Below, one piece after another: positions 27,810 through 35,717 of a DNA stretch of 64,000 bases. Source of the stretch: Arthrobacter sp. GMC3 (lineage in GTDB: Bacteria; Actinomycetota; Actinomycetes; Actinomycetales; Micrococcaceae); contig NZ_PJIO01000002.1 of assembly GCF_002929305.1 (NCBI RefSeq), forward strand, positions 248,001 through 312,000. The letters are read 5' to 3'. Below the pieces are notes generated by a model. That model made no database searches, had not been told where the DNA came from, and was given only the letters and a program-made list of their open reading frames with translations. A program made the translations under genes and the position numbers. The first letter of the stretch is position 1. The number at the start of each line of letters is the position of its first letter.

Positions 27810-30800
27810 CTAGCTGTTGCCGTTGAGCGGGCGTTCCTCAATCAGGGCGCCGCCCAGAATGCGCTCCACGGCCGCCTGACCCACCACACCGGATTCCTCG
27901 ATGGTGACGTCGTCAGGGCTCGGGACGTCCTCAATGTAGGGGGTGTCAGCGGCCTTGGCAGGTGCCTGAACCCGCCCGGCCTGAGCTTCGGGGCTGTTGG
28001 AGAGGCGCTGGTACATGCTCATTTTCGCGCCGCTGGCACCGGAGTCGCCTTGTTGCGCCGGCTGGATGCCCGACGTCGATTCCTCCTGCGCGACCGGCTG
28101 CACGTTGCGCTCCGGGACGCCCGTTTGGACCGCTTCCGGAGTGGGTGCCTGCGGCTGGCTGGCCACGACCGAGGAGCCGGCCGCACTGGCGTCGCTCGCG
28201 GTCTCGGGGGCTGGCGTGGCGGGCTGGGCCCAATCGGGTGCGTTGGAGACGGCGCCCCAGCCCGGATCTGCCACGCGGTTCCTGGATACGGCACCCAGGG
28301 AAACGCCCCAGTCTTGCGGGGCATCACTTTCCACGGTTTCCGGTTCGTTCGCGGACTGTTGGGCTTGTTGTGCCAGCAACTGGCTGCGCCGCGGCTGGGC
28401 CGTGGCATCTGCAGCGGCTGCAACGGGTACGGCCGGTTCTGCCGGCATATCCCAGCCGGTGGTCCAGGCGGAGATGGGGGAGACCTTGGGCCGGTAGGGT
28501 GCAGCTTCCTGGACCGGTTCGGGCGCCTGGCTGGCGGCCTGCACTGGTTCGGGTGCAGTGGCGTACTGGGCGGGCTCGGGCGCCCAGTCGTCGTGCGGGG
28601 GCTCCTCATCCCAAGACGGCTCGTCCGGGATGGGGCCGGTCCATTCCGACGCCGGGGTCACCCGCGGTGCCGGGGAGGGCGCGGCAACAACAGGCGCGGC
28701 CTCATTAGGTGCGGCAGAGACAGGGGGAACCTGCGTGGCTATTGCAGCCGGAACCGGAACTGCATCCGGGGCAGGAGCCACAGGAGCTGTCGATGGTGTT
28801 GCTGGCGGTTCGGCTGCTTGTGCCAGGGCGGCCGGTGCGTCTTGTGCCCGAGTAGGGATCGGGGCGGTGGCCGGCACGGGTGTTGGATTGCCGCGCTCAG
28901 GGTTGAGCGAGCGTGGGTCAGTCAGTCCTTTTGGGTTTGGCTCAGCGCTCGTTCCCGTTGACGGTGCGTCACCGGTAATGGGGTCGAGCTCGCAGCTGAT
29001 GCCCAATGTTGTGTGGATGGCCTGACGAAGGTTGTCCGCGTGCCCGCCATTTTCAAACGTTTGGATAAGTGCGGTGGTGGGCAGGGCAACCCGCAGGATT
29101 TGACCATCGAAGGCGCGGGGAACCACGTTTTGGTTCACCATGGCCCAAGACGCCTTGCGAATGTTGCCCAAATTGCCGAGAATTTCGGGCCAGGCGCGAC
29201 GGATAACTTCGATTCCGGAGGACCCGGCGCTTGCCTGTGGGGGAGTCGTCTGGGCAACTGGTGTTGCCGCAGGTTCCGCCGCTCGGGGCTGTGCAGATGG
29301 TGCAGGCTGCGTGGGCTGTTCCGGGACTGGCGCCTGTACGGGGGCAGGCGGCTGCGTTGTTTCGGCCTTGGCGGGGGGAACGGCCGGGAGGTCATCCCAA
29401 GTGGGGGCAGCAGTGGGGAGGTCATCCCAGCTGGGGGCCGAGGTCGTTGCCGGTGCTGACGTTTCCTGGGGTGCGTTGGCGGTCGCTGAACTGGTGGGGA
29501 TACCCCAGTCCTGTTCGACAGCCTGCTGTGCGGCAGATGCCGCCGGCTGAGGGGCCGGTTCCATGGCAGGTGCAGTGTCTGCCACGGCGGCTACCGCAGG
29601 AACTTGGGCCGCGTCGGTCTTATGGCGGCTGGCTACTTGGGCGCCCGCGGCTTCCTTGGCCTTGGCCAGTTGGGCACGGACCGCCGCGAGCCCGCCGCCT
29701 TGGTTGGCGGGGACAGTGGCGGCGGGGAATTGCGGGGTGGCCGTGGCACTCTGGGCGGGCGCCACTTCCGGGGAAGCAGAGGTGGTTGCCGGTGTTGTGG
29801 TAGCTGGGGCGGCACCGTAGTTAAGCCGCCGTTCCATCGCATCCAGCCTGGCAGCCATGCCGCGGGCGGAGGCGTCGGCGCCGGGCAGCAGCAGGCGGGC
29901 GCCCAAAAGCTCCAGGTGCAGCCGGGGGGATGTGGCTCCGGTCATCTCATTGAAAGCGGAATTGGTGACATCGGCAGCCCGTGAGAGTTCGGCCGCGCCG
30001 AGTTGGGCGGCTTGCGTCTGCATGCGGGCGATCAGCTCGTCGGGGGTCCCTCGCAAAATGGCGTGGGCGCTTTCCGGCATAGCTTGAACAATGATCAGGT
30101 CGCGGAAACGCTCCAGAAGGTCCTCGACAAACCGTCGGGGGTCGTGCCCGGTCTGGATGACCCGGTCAACTGACTTAAACACGGTGGCGGAGTCGGCCGC
30201 GGCCAGTGCCTCCACGACGTCGTCAAGAAGTGAGGCGTGGGTGTATCCAAGGAGGTCAACGGCAAGTTCATAGTCCAAGCCAGCGGCCCCGGCGCCAGCC
30301 ATGAGCTGGTCCAACACCGACAACGAGTCACGAACCGAGCCCCCGCCAGCGCGGATCACCAGGGAAAGAACTCCGGGAGCAACCGGCACGTTCTCTTGTT
30401 CGCACAGTCGCGCTAAATAAGCCATGAGCGGCTCGGGCGGCACCAACCGGAAGGGGTAGTGGTGGGTGCGCGAGCGAATGGTGCCGATGACCTTGTCCGG
30501 CTCCGTGGTGGCGAAGATGAACTTGATATGCTCCGGCGGCTCTTCCACAATTTTCAGCAGCGCATTGAAGCCGGCGGAGGTGACCATGTGGGCCTCATCG
30601 ATGATGAAGATCTTGTAGCGGTCGCGAATGGGGGCAAAGGTGGCGCGTTCACGCAGATCTCGGGCATCGTCGACGCCGCCGTGGCTGGCAGCGTCAATCT
30701 CAATGACATCCAGGGAACCGGGGCCGCCACGGGCCAGCTCTATGCAGCTGTCGCAGCTGCCGCAGGGGTGCGAGGTGGGGCCTTGAGCGCAGTTGAGGCA

Positions 30801-30983
30801 GCGGGCCAGAATGCGTGCCGAGGTGGTCTTGCCGCAGCCTCGCGGGCCGGAGAACAAGTAGGCGTGGTTGACGCGATTCTTATCCAACGCCGTCATGAGG
30901 GGAGCGGTGACATGCTCCTGGCCGATCACGTCCGCAAACGAATCGGGACGGTACCGGCGATAAAGGGCTGTTGGTGCGCTCAC
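27810..30983 (-). CDS. dnaX: DNA polymerase III subunits gamma and tau
   Basis: Clamp-loader ATPase and organiser of the replisome. About 1057 residues, far longer than in Escherichia coli because of Pro/Ala/Thr-rich linkers in the C-terminal half, a usual feature in this group. The N-terminal AAA+ domain has the P-loop SGPRGCGKTTSARIL, four zinc cysteines (CLNCAQG, CGSCDSC), DEAH-like IIDEAHMVTSAGFNALLK and the sensor ATTEPDKV. GTG 30983 gives the canonical SAPTALYRRYRPDSF start with AGGG upstream; the open frame beyond is not conserved-looking. The SRP RNA gene lies just upstream on the same strand. Confidence 0.96.
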   Translation of the reverse strand: MSAPTALYRRYRPDSFADVIGQEHVTAPLMTALDKNRVNHAYLFSGPRGCGKTTSARILARCLNCAQGPTSHPCGSCDSCIELARGGPGSLDVIEIDAASHGGVDDARDLRERATFAPIRDRYKIFIIDEAHMVTSAGFNALLKIVEEPPEHIKFIFATTEPDKVIGTIRSRTHHYPFRLVPPEPLMAYLARLCEQENVPVAPGVLSLVIRAGGGSVRDSLSVLDQLMAGAGAAGLDYELAVDLLGYTHASLLDDVVEALAAADSATVFKSVDRVIQTGHDPRRFVEDLLERFRDLIIVQAMPESAHAILRGTPDELIARMQTQAAQLGAAELSRAADVTNSAFNEMTGATSPRLHLELLGARLLLPGADASARGMAARLDAMERRLNYGAAPATTTPATTSASPEVAPAQSATATPQFPAATVPANQGGGLAAVRAQLAKAKEAAGAQVASRHKTDAAQVPAVAAVADTAPAMEPAPQPAASAAQQAVEQDWGIPTSSATANAPQETSAPATTSAPSWDDLPTAAPTWDDLPAVPPAKAETTQPPAPVQAPVPEQPTQPAPSAQPRAAEPAATPVAQTTPPQASAGSSGIEVIRRAWPEILGNLGNIRKASWAMVNQNVVPRAFDGQILRVALPTTALIQTFENGGHADNLRQAIHTTLGISCELDPITGDAPSTGTSAEPNPKGLTDPRSLNPERGNPTPVPATAPIPTRAQDAPAALAQAAEPPATPSTAPVAPAPDAVPVPAAIATQVPPVSAAPNEAAPVVAAPSPAPRVTPASEWTGPIPDEPSWDEEPPHDDWAPEPAQYATAPEPVQAASQAPEPVQEAAPYRPKVSPISAWTTGWDMPAEPAVPVAAAADATAQPRRSQLLAQQAQQSANEPETVESDAPQDWGVSLGAVSRNRVADPGWGAVSNAPDWAQPATPAPETASDASAAGSSVVASQPQAPTPEAVQTGVPERNVQPVAQEESTSGIQPAQQGDSGASGAKMSMYQRLSNSPEAQAGRVQAPAKAADTPYIEDVPSPDDVTIEESGVVGQAAVERILGGALIEERPLNGNS

Positions 30984-31060
30984 AGGTAAAACCCTATCTA
31001 ATCCGCCTGACAAAATGCCGGTCAATGCCGCAGATTGGGCAAATCTGGGGAAAAGTAAAG

Positions 31061-31146
31061 ACCCCCCATGCACCCGCCAGAGCCCGCTTACCCTTGCTAC
31101 CTTCCGGTCCTGGGGGAGTTCACAGGGTGACGCCACATGAGGGGCC
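31061..31146 (-). ncRNA. ffs: signal recognition particle RNA, small bacterial type
   Basis: Read on the minus strand, the molecule contains the invariant SRP tetraloop region CAGGACCGGAAGGTAGCAAG. Ends pair: GCCCCTCATG at 31145-31136 with CATGGGGGGT at 31070-31061, including G-U pairs. A short T-rich stretch (TCTTTACTTTTCC) follows. Upstream of dnaX is a common actinobacterial location. Exact ends are estimated to within a few bases. Confidence 0.9.
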
Positions 31147-31325
31147 GTCAAACAGCTTACCTGAAGGAGCGGGGAGGGTCGAATTGACCAGGCTCTGGGT
31201 TGCCGTATCAATTTTTGCGTTGCGGTGATACGTTCGCCACAGAGGGGCACTCCTGTCACCACGCAAGGGATCCCGGACGACTTCGCCCCCAAGTTTGCCC
31301 GAGGCATGAGGAGTTGACGACTGTT

Positions 31326-31538
31326 ATGTACTACGGAGTCTTTCAATGGGCGTTTATGGCGCTTGCCTTTATCTTTGGAATTTCGGCACTGGTACGGATT
31401 GAAGCGTTCTCGACACACAGCACCCAACGCACAAAGCACCATCCGGGGCAGCAGGTGGTGCTATGGCTTGGAGCGGCAATTTTTGCGCTGGCAGCTTTTG
31501 TTGTCGCAGTCATGGCTTTGCGTGCGGGCATGCGGTAA
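31326..31538 (+). CDS. small two-helix membrane protein
   Basis: A 70-residue protein with helices at about residues 5-24 (VFQWAFMALAFIFGISALV) and 46-65 (VVLWLGAAIFALAAFVVAVM) joined by a basic loop containing HSTQRTKHHPG. It is expected in the cytoplasmic membrane; no function known. ATG 31326 follows GAGGAG at a rather long distance of about 12 bases. It is divergent from the SRP RNA gene. Confidence 0.7.
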   Translation: MYYGVFQWAFMALAFIFGISALVRIEAFSTHSTQRTKHHPGQQVVLWLGAAIFALAAFVVAVMALRAGMR

Positions 31539-31654
31539 CCCTTATCCACTGTCCTTTCGGATAAATATGTGAATTTCCGGTGTTTATTCCACGATTTTTC
31601 ACGTGCGGCAAATCACATGGACGTGACATTGTTGTAAAATTGAAAGCGTATATA

Positions 31655-31797
31655 CGTTGAGGAGGGAGCACCACAACGCATATATGAACCGGCGCTTTGG
31701 TGCTGATTCTTTTCTAGATGGTCTGCCTTCCGATAGACCGATATAGAAAATGAGGGTAGTCGGGCTTGAACGGGGCCTTGGCTACCCTCATTTTTCT
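31655..31797 (+). ncRNA. candidate small transcription unit (ncRNA or micro-ORF) ending in a strong terminator
   Basis: Between the membrane protein and tRNA-Ser lies a 347-bp stretch without a normal gene. An AT-rich segment with TATATA at 31649-31654, a GGTCT/AGACC hairpin near 31718-31738 and a perfect terminator at 31747-31795 suggest a short transcript. It contains a 20-codon frame (31684-31746, MNRRFGADSFLDGLPSDRPI) but its distance from GGAGGG is too long for confident translation. Start is a guess. Confidence 0.35.
31747..31795 (+). terminator. intrinsic terminator upstream of tRNA-Ser
   Basis: AAAATGAGGGTAG (31747-31759) pairs with CTACCCTCATTTT (31782-31794) and continues into a T-run. 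The nearest annotated upstream plus-strand gene ends over 200 bp away, so it implies an unannotated transcript. Confidence 0.8.
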
Positions 31798-31885
31798 GCC
31801 CTGACAGGCCCCCTCGAATGCCCGATTCGTGACTTCGGCACTTTGTCAGGTACTCTTGAACCTGCCGTGTTGACCACGGCAAGCT

Positions 31886-31973
31886 GGAGGATTCGCCTAG
31901 CGGCCTATGGCGCACGCCTGGAACGCGTGTTGGGTTAACGCCCTCGGGGGTTCAAATCCCCCATCCTCCGCCA
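31886..31973 (+). tRNA. tRNA-Ser(GGA)
   Basis: Acceptor GGAGGAT pairs with ATCCTCC; discriminator G and encoded CCA end at 31973. Anticodon stem CACGC/GCGTG encloses CTGGAAC, giving anticodon GGA. The long variable arm (TTGGGTTAACGCCCTC) and T-loop GGTTCAAATCC confirm tRNA-Ser. The prophage integrase begins 95 bp downstream, so the 3' part is the probable attachment site, left intact by integration. Confidence 0.97.
31945..31973 (+). other. probable prophage attachment site (attL side) in the 3' part of tRNA-Ser
   Basis: A tyrosine-recombinase gene directly follows tRNA-Ser and phage genes continue without host genes to the window end. No second copy of the tRNA 3' sequence was found by eye in the window, so the other end (attR) must lie beyond 64000. 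The exact core is unknown. Confidence 0.55.
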
Positions 31974-31977
31974 AATC

Positions 31978-32012
31978 GGCCCCTAGATCTCAACGATCTA
32001 GGGGCCTTTTTC
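31978..32012 (+). terminator. terminator after tRNA-Ser
   Basis: GGCCCCTAGATC (31978-31989) pairs perfectly with GATCTAGGGGCC (31995-32006), followed by TTTTT. Confidence 0.92.
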
Positions 32013-32068
32013 TTTGTGTGTTGACGGGACGGCTGTTTTTGTTGACAAGAATCGCTTAAAATTGGGTC

Positions 32069-33205
32069 ATGGCAAGCATTAGGGAACGCAAAAAAGTAGA
32101 CGGCACCATTCGATATGCCGTCCTTTGGCGTGACTCCGATTCAGGCAGGCAGACGTCGCAGAACCTGCCAACGCTATACAAAGCGAAGCAGTTGGTTCGC
32201 CACCTTGAAGCCAACGGAAATTCTCTACGCGCCGTCGAGCGCCTGCTAGAGAAGATCGAAATTGGCGGACCAAGCGTCACTGAGAACTTAGACAAGCACA
32301 TTGCGCTGCTGACTAGGGCGGGACCGGATCAGCTAAAGCGATACAAGGCTGCGATTAAAAACCACTTTGGCGGGGAGTTTGGCAAGCTGCCGGTGGCCGC
32401 CGTCGAGCATGAAGACGTGGTCATGTGGGTAAAGATGATGCAGGAGAAGAAAGCGGGCGGTAAGCCCATGTCGCCCAAGACCATCGCTAACCACCATGGC
32501 CTTCTGTCCGCGTCGATGGAAACGGCGGTACGCCTTAGGCTGCGGCAGGACAATCCATGTAAGGGTGTGCAGCTGCCTCGCGATGAGTCAATCAAGGAGA
32601 AGATGCACTTCATGACGGCCGCTGAGTCTGCGACCATCGTGCAGACTCTACCGAAGCGGTACAGGCCGCTCATGGCTTTCCTCCGTGGCACGGGTGCCAG
32701 GTTCGGAGAAGCGACAGCGCTGCTTGGCGGAGACTTCCAGCTGGACGTCCCCCAGCCAACCGTCAGAGTTGAGAAGGCGTGGAAGCGTGACGGAGACAAC
32801 CGGTTCTATGTTGGGCCACCCAAAACTCGCAAGTCGCGCCGCACTATCAGCCTTTCCCCGTCGCTCGTTGATGTCGTTCGCCCTGCCGTGGAAGCTGCCG
32901 GCGCCGGGGGGATCGTGTTCACGACGTCTTACGGTGGCCCAATCAGGCATAGCACGTTCCATGAGTTCTGGGCCACCGCGCTGGATGCTCTCGAGTACCC
33001 AGAGGGCGCCGGAAACAGGCCTCGAATCCACGATATGCGACACACTCACGCCTCGCTAATGTTAGGCGCCGGGATGAGTCCTTTTGAATTGTCCAGAAGG
33101 TTAGGGCATGAATCCATCCAAACGACAGTTGACCGATATTCGCACCTCGTGCCCGACGCTCAGTTCCGTGCGGCAGAGCTAGCCGAGAAGGCGCTCGAAG
33201 CGTAA
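32069..33205 (+). CDS. prophage tyrosine integrase
   Basis: Site-specific recombinase of 378 residues that inserts and excises the prophage at tRNA-Ser. An arm-binding N-terminus is followed by a SAM-like core-binding domain (about 70-165, with KTIANHHGLLSASMETAVR) and the catalytic domain with R211 (GTGARFGEA), the lysine strand (VGPPKTRKSRRTISL), H321-x-x-R324 (HDMRHTHAS), H347 (RRLGHESIQTT) and nucleophile Y357 (VDRYSHL). All are intact. TAAAAT at 32057-32062 ends six bases before ATG 32069, consistent with a leaderless transcript. Confidence 0.96.
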   Translation: MASIRERKKVDGTIRYAVLWRDSDSGRQTSQNLPTLYKAKQLVRHLEANGNSLRAVERLLEKIEIGGPSVTENLDKHIALLTRAGPDQLKRYKAAIKNHFGGEFGKLPVAAVEHEDVVMWVKMMQEKKAGGKPMSPKTIANHHGLLSASMETAVRLRLRQDNPCKGVQLPRDESIKEKMHFMTAAESATIVQTLPKRYRPLMAFLRGTGARFGEATALLGGDFQLDVPQPTVRVEKAWKRDGDNRFYVGPPKTRKSRRTISLSPSLVDVVRPAVEAAGAGGIVFTTSYGGPIRHSTFHEFWATALDALEYPEGAGNRPRIHDMRHTHASLMLGAGMSPFELSRRLGHESIQTTVDRYSHLVPDAQFRAAELAEKALEA

Positions 33206-33287
33206 CCGCATGCGAGTAGTTTCGGCAATGTCGGACCGCGCCTATAGACTGCTCTTTCACACTCAAGCACCACTTTATGGGGAACAA

Positions 33288-33749
33288 ATGAAGAAGATTA
33301 TTGCCGCCGTGGCTGTTGCTGCGGCTCTCGCACTCACTGGTTGTTCGGCATCTACGGACTCTGCCAATTCTAGCAAGGTAGTGACCGCTGAATCTAAAGC
33401 TGCTGCACCAGACGCTGCACCAGCCGCCCCGAAGGCGGAAGAAGTCCCGAGTGATTACAAGTCAGCACTGAAGAGCGCGCAAAACTACGACAAGATCCTG
33501 CCCATGAGCAAGGCCGGACTCTTCGCCCAACTCACCAGCCCTGCAGGCGACAAGTTCACCGCTGAGGCTGCACAGTACGCCGTTGACAACATCAAGGCGG
33601 ACTGGAATGCGAATGCTCTGAAATCCGCGAAGAACTACCGGGACACGATGGCAATGTCTCCCGAGGGCATCCGCACTCAACTCACAAGCGAGCATGGTGA
33701 CAAGTACACTGCCGAGGAAGCGGCCTATGCGGTCGACAACCTAGGCTAA
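33288..33749 (+). CDS. Ltp-type lipoprotein, predicted superinfection exclusion factor
   Basis: A 153-residue lipoprotein: signal peptide with lipobox LTGC (Cys about 19), an Ala/Pro-rich linker, then two tandem repeats of about 43 residues (ALKSAQNYDKILPMSKAGLF, QLTSPAGDKFTAEAAQYAVD; then ALKSAKNYRDTMAMSPEGIR, QLTSEHGDKYTAEEAAYAVD). These match the Ltp/host-cell-surface lipoprotein repeat (PF07553). In Streptococcus thermophilus phage TP-J34, Ltp stays on the outer face of the lysogen's membrane and blocks DNA injection by related phages, probably through their tape measure protein. Position next to the integrase on the lysogeny strand fits that role here. ATG 33288 follows GGGGAAC. The frame further upstream is not part of the protein. 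Confidence 0.88.
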   Translation: MKKIIAAVAVAAALALTGCSASTDSANSSKVVTAESKAAAPDAAPAAPKAEEVPSDYKSALKSAQNYDKILPMSKAGLFAQLTSPAGDKFTAEAAQYAVDNIKADWNANALKSAKNYRDTMAMSPEGIRTQLTSEHGDKYTAEEAAYAVDNLG

Positions 33750-33760
33750 CCGCACTCCCC

Positions 33761-33793
33761 TAAGCCCCGTCCACCACAAGTGGGCGGGGCTTA
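33761..33793 (+). terminator. hairpin after the Ltp-type gene
   Basis: TAAGCCCCGTCCAC (33761-33774) pairs with GTGGGCGGGGCTTA (33780-33793) with one G-U type mismatch; no T-run follows. Confidence 0.6.
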
Positions 33794-33834
33794 GTGCTGC
33801 CCACGTTGTCGGCCCCTCGGCGTACCCTTGATTG

Positions 33835-33999
33835 GTGAAGATCATCGGCGCCATTGAGACTATCCAGGCTGACCCGTTAGTGACGGGCCCCATCGAAGAA
33901 ACTGCGGTCGAGTGCGAGGACTATCACGAGGGATTCGCGGCCATGCGCCGGACACTGCCAGAGGGGCAGCGGATCTTGAGTATCCGAGTTGAGCGTTAA
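33835..33999 (+). CDS. 54-residue prophage protein of unknown function
   Basis: A short frame from GTG 33835 to TAA 33999 encodes VKIIGAIETIQADPLVTGPI followed by an acidic stretch (EETAVECEDY) and a basic C-terminus (LPEGQRILSIRVER). It reads as a folded small protein and ends exactly before a strong terminator. TACCCT at 33823-33828 ends six bases before the GTG, fitting a leaderless start. It is the last plus-strand gene of the integrase-side block. Confidence 0.55.
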   Translation: MKIIGAIETIQADPLVTGPIEETAVECEDYHEGFAAMRRTLPEGQRILSIRVER

Positions 34000-34007
34000 A
34001 CACCAGT

Positions 34008-34039
34008 AGCGCCCCACCTGTGAAGGTGGGGCGCTTTTT
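34008..34039 (+). terminator. intrinsic terminator of the integrase-side block
   Basis: AGCGCCCCACC pairs with GGTGGGGCGCT (34008-34034) followed by TTTTT. It separates the plus-strand lysogeny genes from the convergent late operon. Confidence 0.92.
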
Positions 34040-34047
34040 GGTGGGTG

Positions 34048-34440
34048 CTACTTGCCGTCGTCGCCGTAGATAGGTGAGTGACTTCGGAGAGTTGCTTCTC
34101 GGTAGTCGTCGGTGAGTTCAGGATCCGCGGGCGGTGCAGGCTTGGGCTTGTCTTCGGGTGAGAGCCATGGCGCGTATTTCCTCAGCCAGTCGTTGACGCC
34201 GGGGACTGCCATGACGCGGGTGACCAGTGCAATTGCCACTGCTGTGACCGTGATGGCCCCGTTGAGCCAGATGAACACCCATCCGGGGATCACGTCGCCG
34301 TAGGGTCGCAGTGTCTCGATGACGACAGCGAGGACAGGGTTCAACAGCAGCAGCATGCCGACTAGTGCGGCTAGCCCAGTACGAACACTGGCGCTGCGGG
34401 GGTTGCGTTCCTGTGTGGACGCTGCTGCGTGGCGTGACAT
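34048..34440 (-). CDS. holin-like membrane protein
   Basis: A 130-residue protein with two predicted transmembrane helices (about 22-45, LAALVGMLLLLNPVLAVV, and 54-75, GWVFIWLNGAITVTAVAIALV) and a charged, Pro-rich C-terminus. Size, topology and position right after the endolysin gene make it the best holin candidate. AGGAGG lies nine bases before ATG 34440; GTG 34443 is an alternative start. Last gene of the late operon. Confidence 0.65.
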   Translation of the reverse strand: MSRHAAASTQERNPRSASVRTGLAALVGMLLLLNPVLAVVIETLRPYGDVIPGWVFIWLNGAITVTAVAIALVTRVMAVPGVNDWLRKYAPWLSPEDKPKPAPPADPELTDDYREATLRSHSPIYGDDGK

Positions 34441-35237
34441 CACTTGGTGCCTCCTAGGATCTTGACTAGCTCGTCGCGGACGTTGGCAGCGATACCGGCT
34501 GCGTTGATGTCCGATGCGAGCTGGGCCGGTGTCGCTGACTGCAACAGCACCTTTGACTCCTGCGTGTTCCAGAACGTCTTGCGGACGTTGCCAACGAGCT
34601 CGTCAAGCTTCTCGTTCATGCCTGTAGCAAGATTGCTCGTATCGGCGGTTGTGCCGACGACTTTGCGGAGGTTATCGCGGACCTCGATCTGGTCGGCGTC
34701 GGAGAGTGTCATGAGGAAACCTTCTTCCATGATTGGTGTGATCCCGGACCCTTGCCCGGTGATGGTTGTGCGGGGCCTCAGGAATCCGAGGATGCCGGCG
34801 CGGGCTAGGTCTTGGTAAATCGTTGGCCCTGACGACTCGGGTGAGTATCCGGGAAGCCATGGTTGTGCCGGGCTGCTGTTCTGGGACAGGCTGCGGAGGA
34901 TCGGGCCGCGGTCTTCCATGAGCACGGCCGTGTGGCTGATGGGGTAGTCAGCGGAACCGTAGGCCCAGATGATGATGTCACCTGGCAGGCCGCGTTCCGT
35001 GCCAGGGATTGGGGTCACGTGCCGCAGCAGGTCGGCCGTGTTCGCGGTGTTCTGCGTGGCAACCTCCCACGACCCGGCAGCCAGCCCGGGAAAGCGGCTC
35101 GGTTGCGTCCACAACGTGCCACCATTGCAGGCTGTGAGCCACGCCTGCGCCAAGTCCCAGCACTGGTTGCCCGCCCACTGGTCGACGTCGATGTACCGGC
35201 CAACAACGGTCTTGGCCCAGTCAGTCAGGTTCACCAT
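34440..35237 (-). CDS. endolysin with CHAP domain
   Basis: A 265-residue peptidoglycan hydrolase (amidase or endopeptidase). The N-terminal CHAP domain has the nucleophile in QWAGNQCWDLAQAW (C26) and the general base in YPISHTAVLM (H102). The C-terminal 100 residues are not a known wall-binding module to me: they contain LSDADQIEVRDNLRKVVGTT and a helical region, perhaps for oligomerisation. No signal peptide, so release needs a holin. Confidence 0.88.
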   Translation of the reverse strand: MVNLTDWAKTVVGRYIDVDQWAGNQCWDLAQAWLTACNGGTLWTQPSRFPGLAAGSWEVATQNTANTADLLRHVTPIPGTERGLPGDIIIWAYGSADYPISHTAVLMEDRGPILRSLSQNSSPAQPWLPGYSPESSGPTIYQDLARAGILGFLRPRTTITGQGSGITPIMEEGFLMTLSDADQIEVRDNLRKVVGTTADTSNLATGMNEKLDELVGNVRKTFWNTQESKVLLQSATPAQLASDINAAGIAANVRDELVKILGGTK

Positions 35238-35246
35238 GATGCCTCC

Positions 35247-35717
35247 TTAAATGAGTGAGCCACCCGTTGGGGTGGCTTGGTGGTGGATACGGGGGCGGCG
35301 TCTGGGTTTCCCGGGCGGGTTTGGCATCCCGTCGCGATGCCAGTCCTCCCACTCCGTGGAGTATTCCCGTTCGCTGCCAAGGTTGCCGTAGAGCTCATTG
35401 AACTTCTCATCCATGCGTGCTTCGCGATGGGCTGAGTCCCGTTGCCCCGCCTGCAATGTTCCGATGATGGTTTGCATGGTGTCGTATTGCTGCTGGTCAC
35501 GGGCAAGCCCTGCCGCCCTCTTGCGCCCGTCAAAGTCCGCTTGCTGCGCGGCGATGGCCAGGGCGTGATCTTGCTCCTGCTTGATACGCTCGTTCTTCGC
35601 CCGGATCTTTGCGACCATCCACGTCCCGGCACCTGTGAGTATGACCAGCACAATGGGCAGGATTAGCTGCACCGCAAGAGGCAAAACCCATGCGAGGTCT
35701 TTAGTTTCCTCAGGCAT
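35247..35717 (-). CDS. single-span membrane protein with coiled coil, lysis-cassette associated
   Basis: A 156-residue protein: one N-terminal transmembrane helix (about 8-35, WVLPLAVQLILPIVLVIL) followed by a charged helical, probably coiled-coil part (KIRAKNERIKQEQDHALAIA) and a basic Pro-rich tail (PPGKPRRRPRIHH). Location beside the endolysin suggests a lysis or membrane-remodelling role, but this is context only. ATG 35717 overlaps the preceding stop (TAATG) and follows GGGGG. Confidence 0.65.
   Translation of the reverse strand: MPEETKDLAWVLPLAVQLILPIVLVILTGAGTWMVAKIRAKNERIKQEQDHALAIAAQQADFDGRKRAAGLARDQQQYDTMQTIIGTLQAGQRDSAHREARMDEKFNELYGNLGSEREYSTEWEDWHRDGMPNPPGKPRRRPRIHHQATPTGGSLI

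Noticed and set aside
27354..28961. Plus-strand frame of 535 codons opposite recR and dnaX
   Set aside because: Runs across two real minus-strand genes and has biased Gly/Arg-rich composition without motifs.
30984..31442. In-frame N-terminal extension of DnaX
   Set aside because: It would cover the SRP RNA gene and has no family similarity; GTG 30983 gives the standard start.
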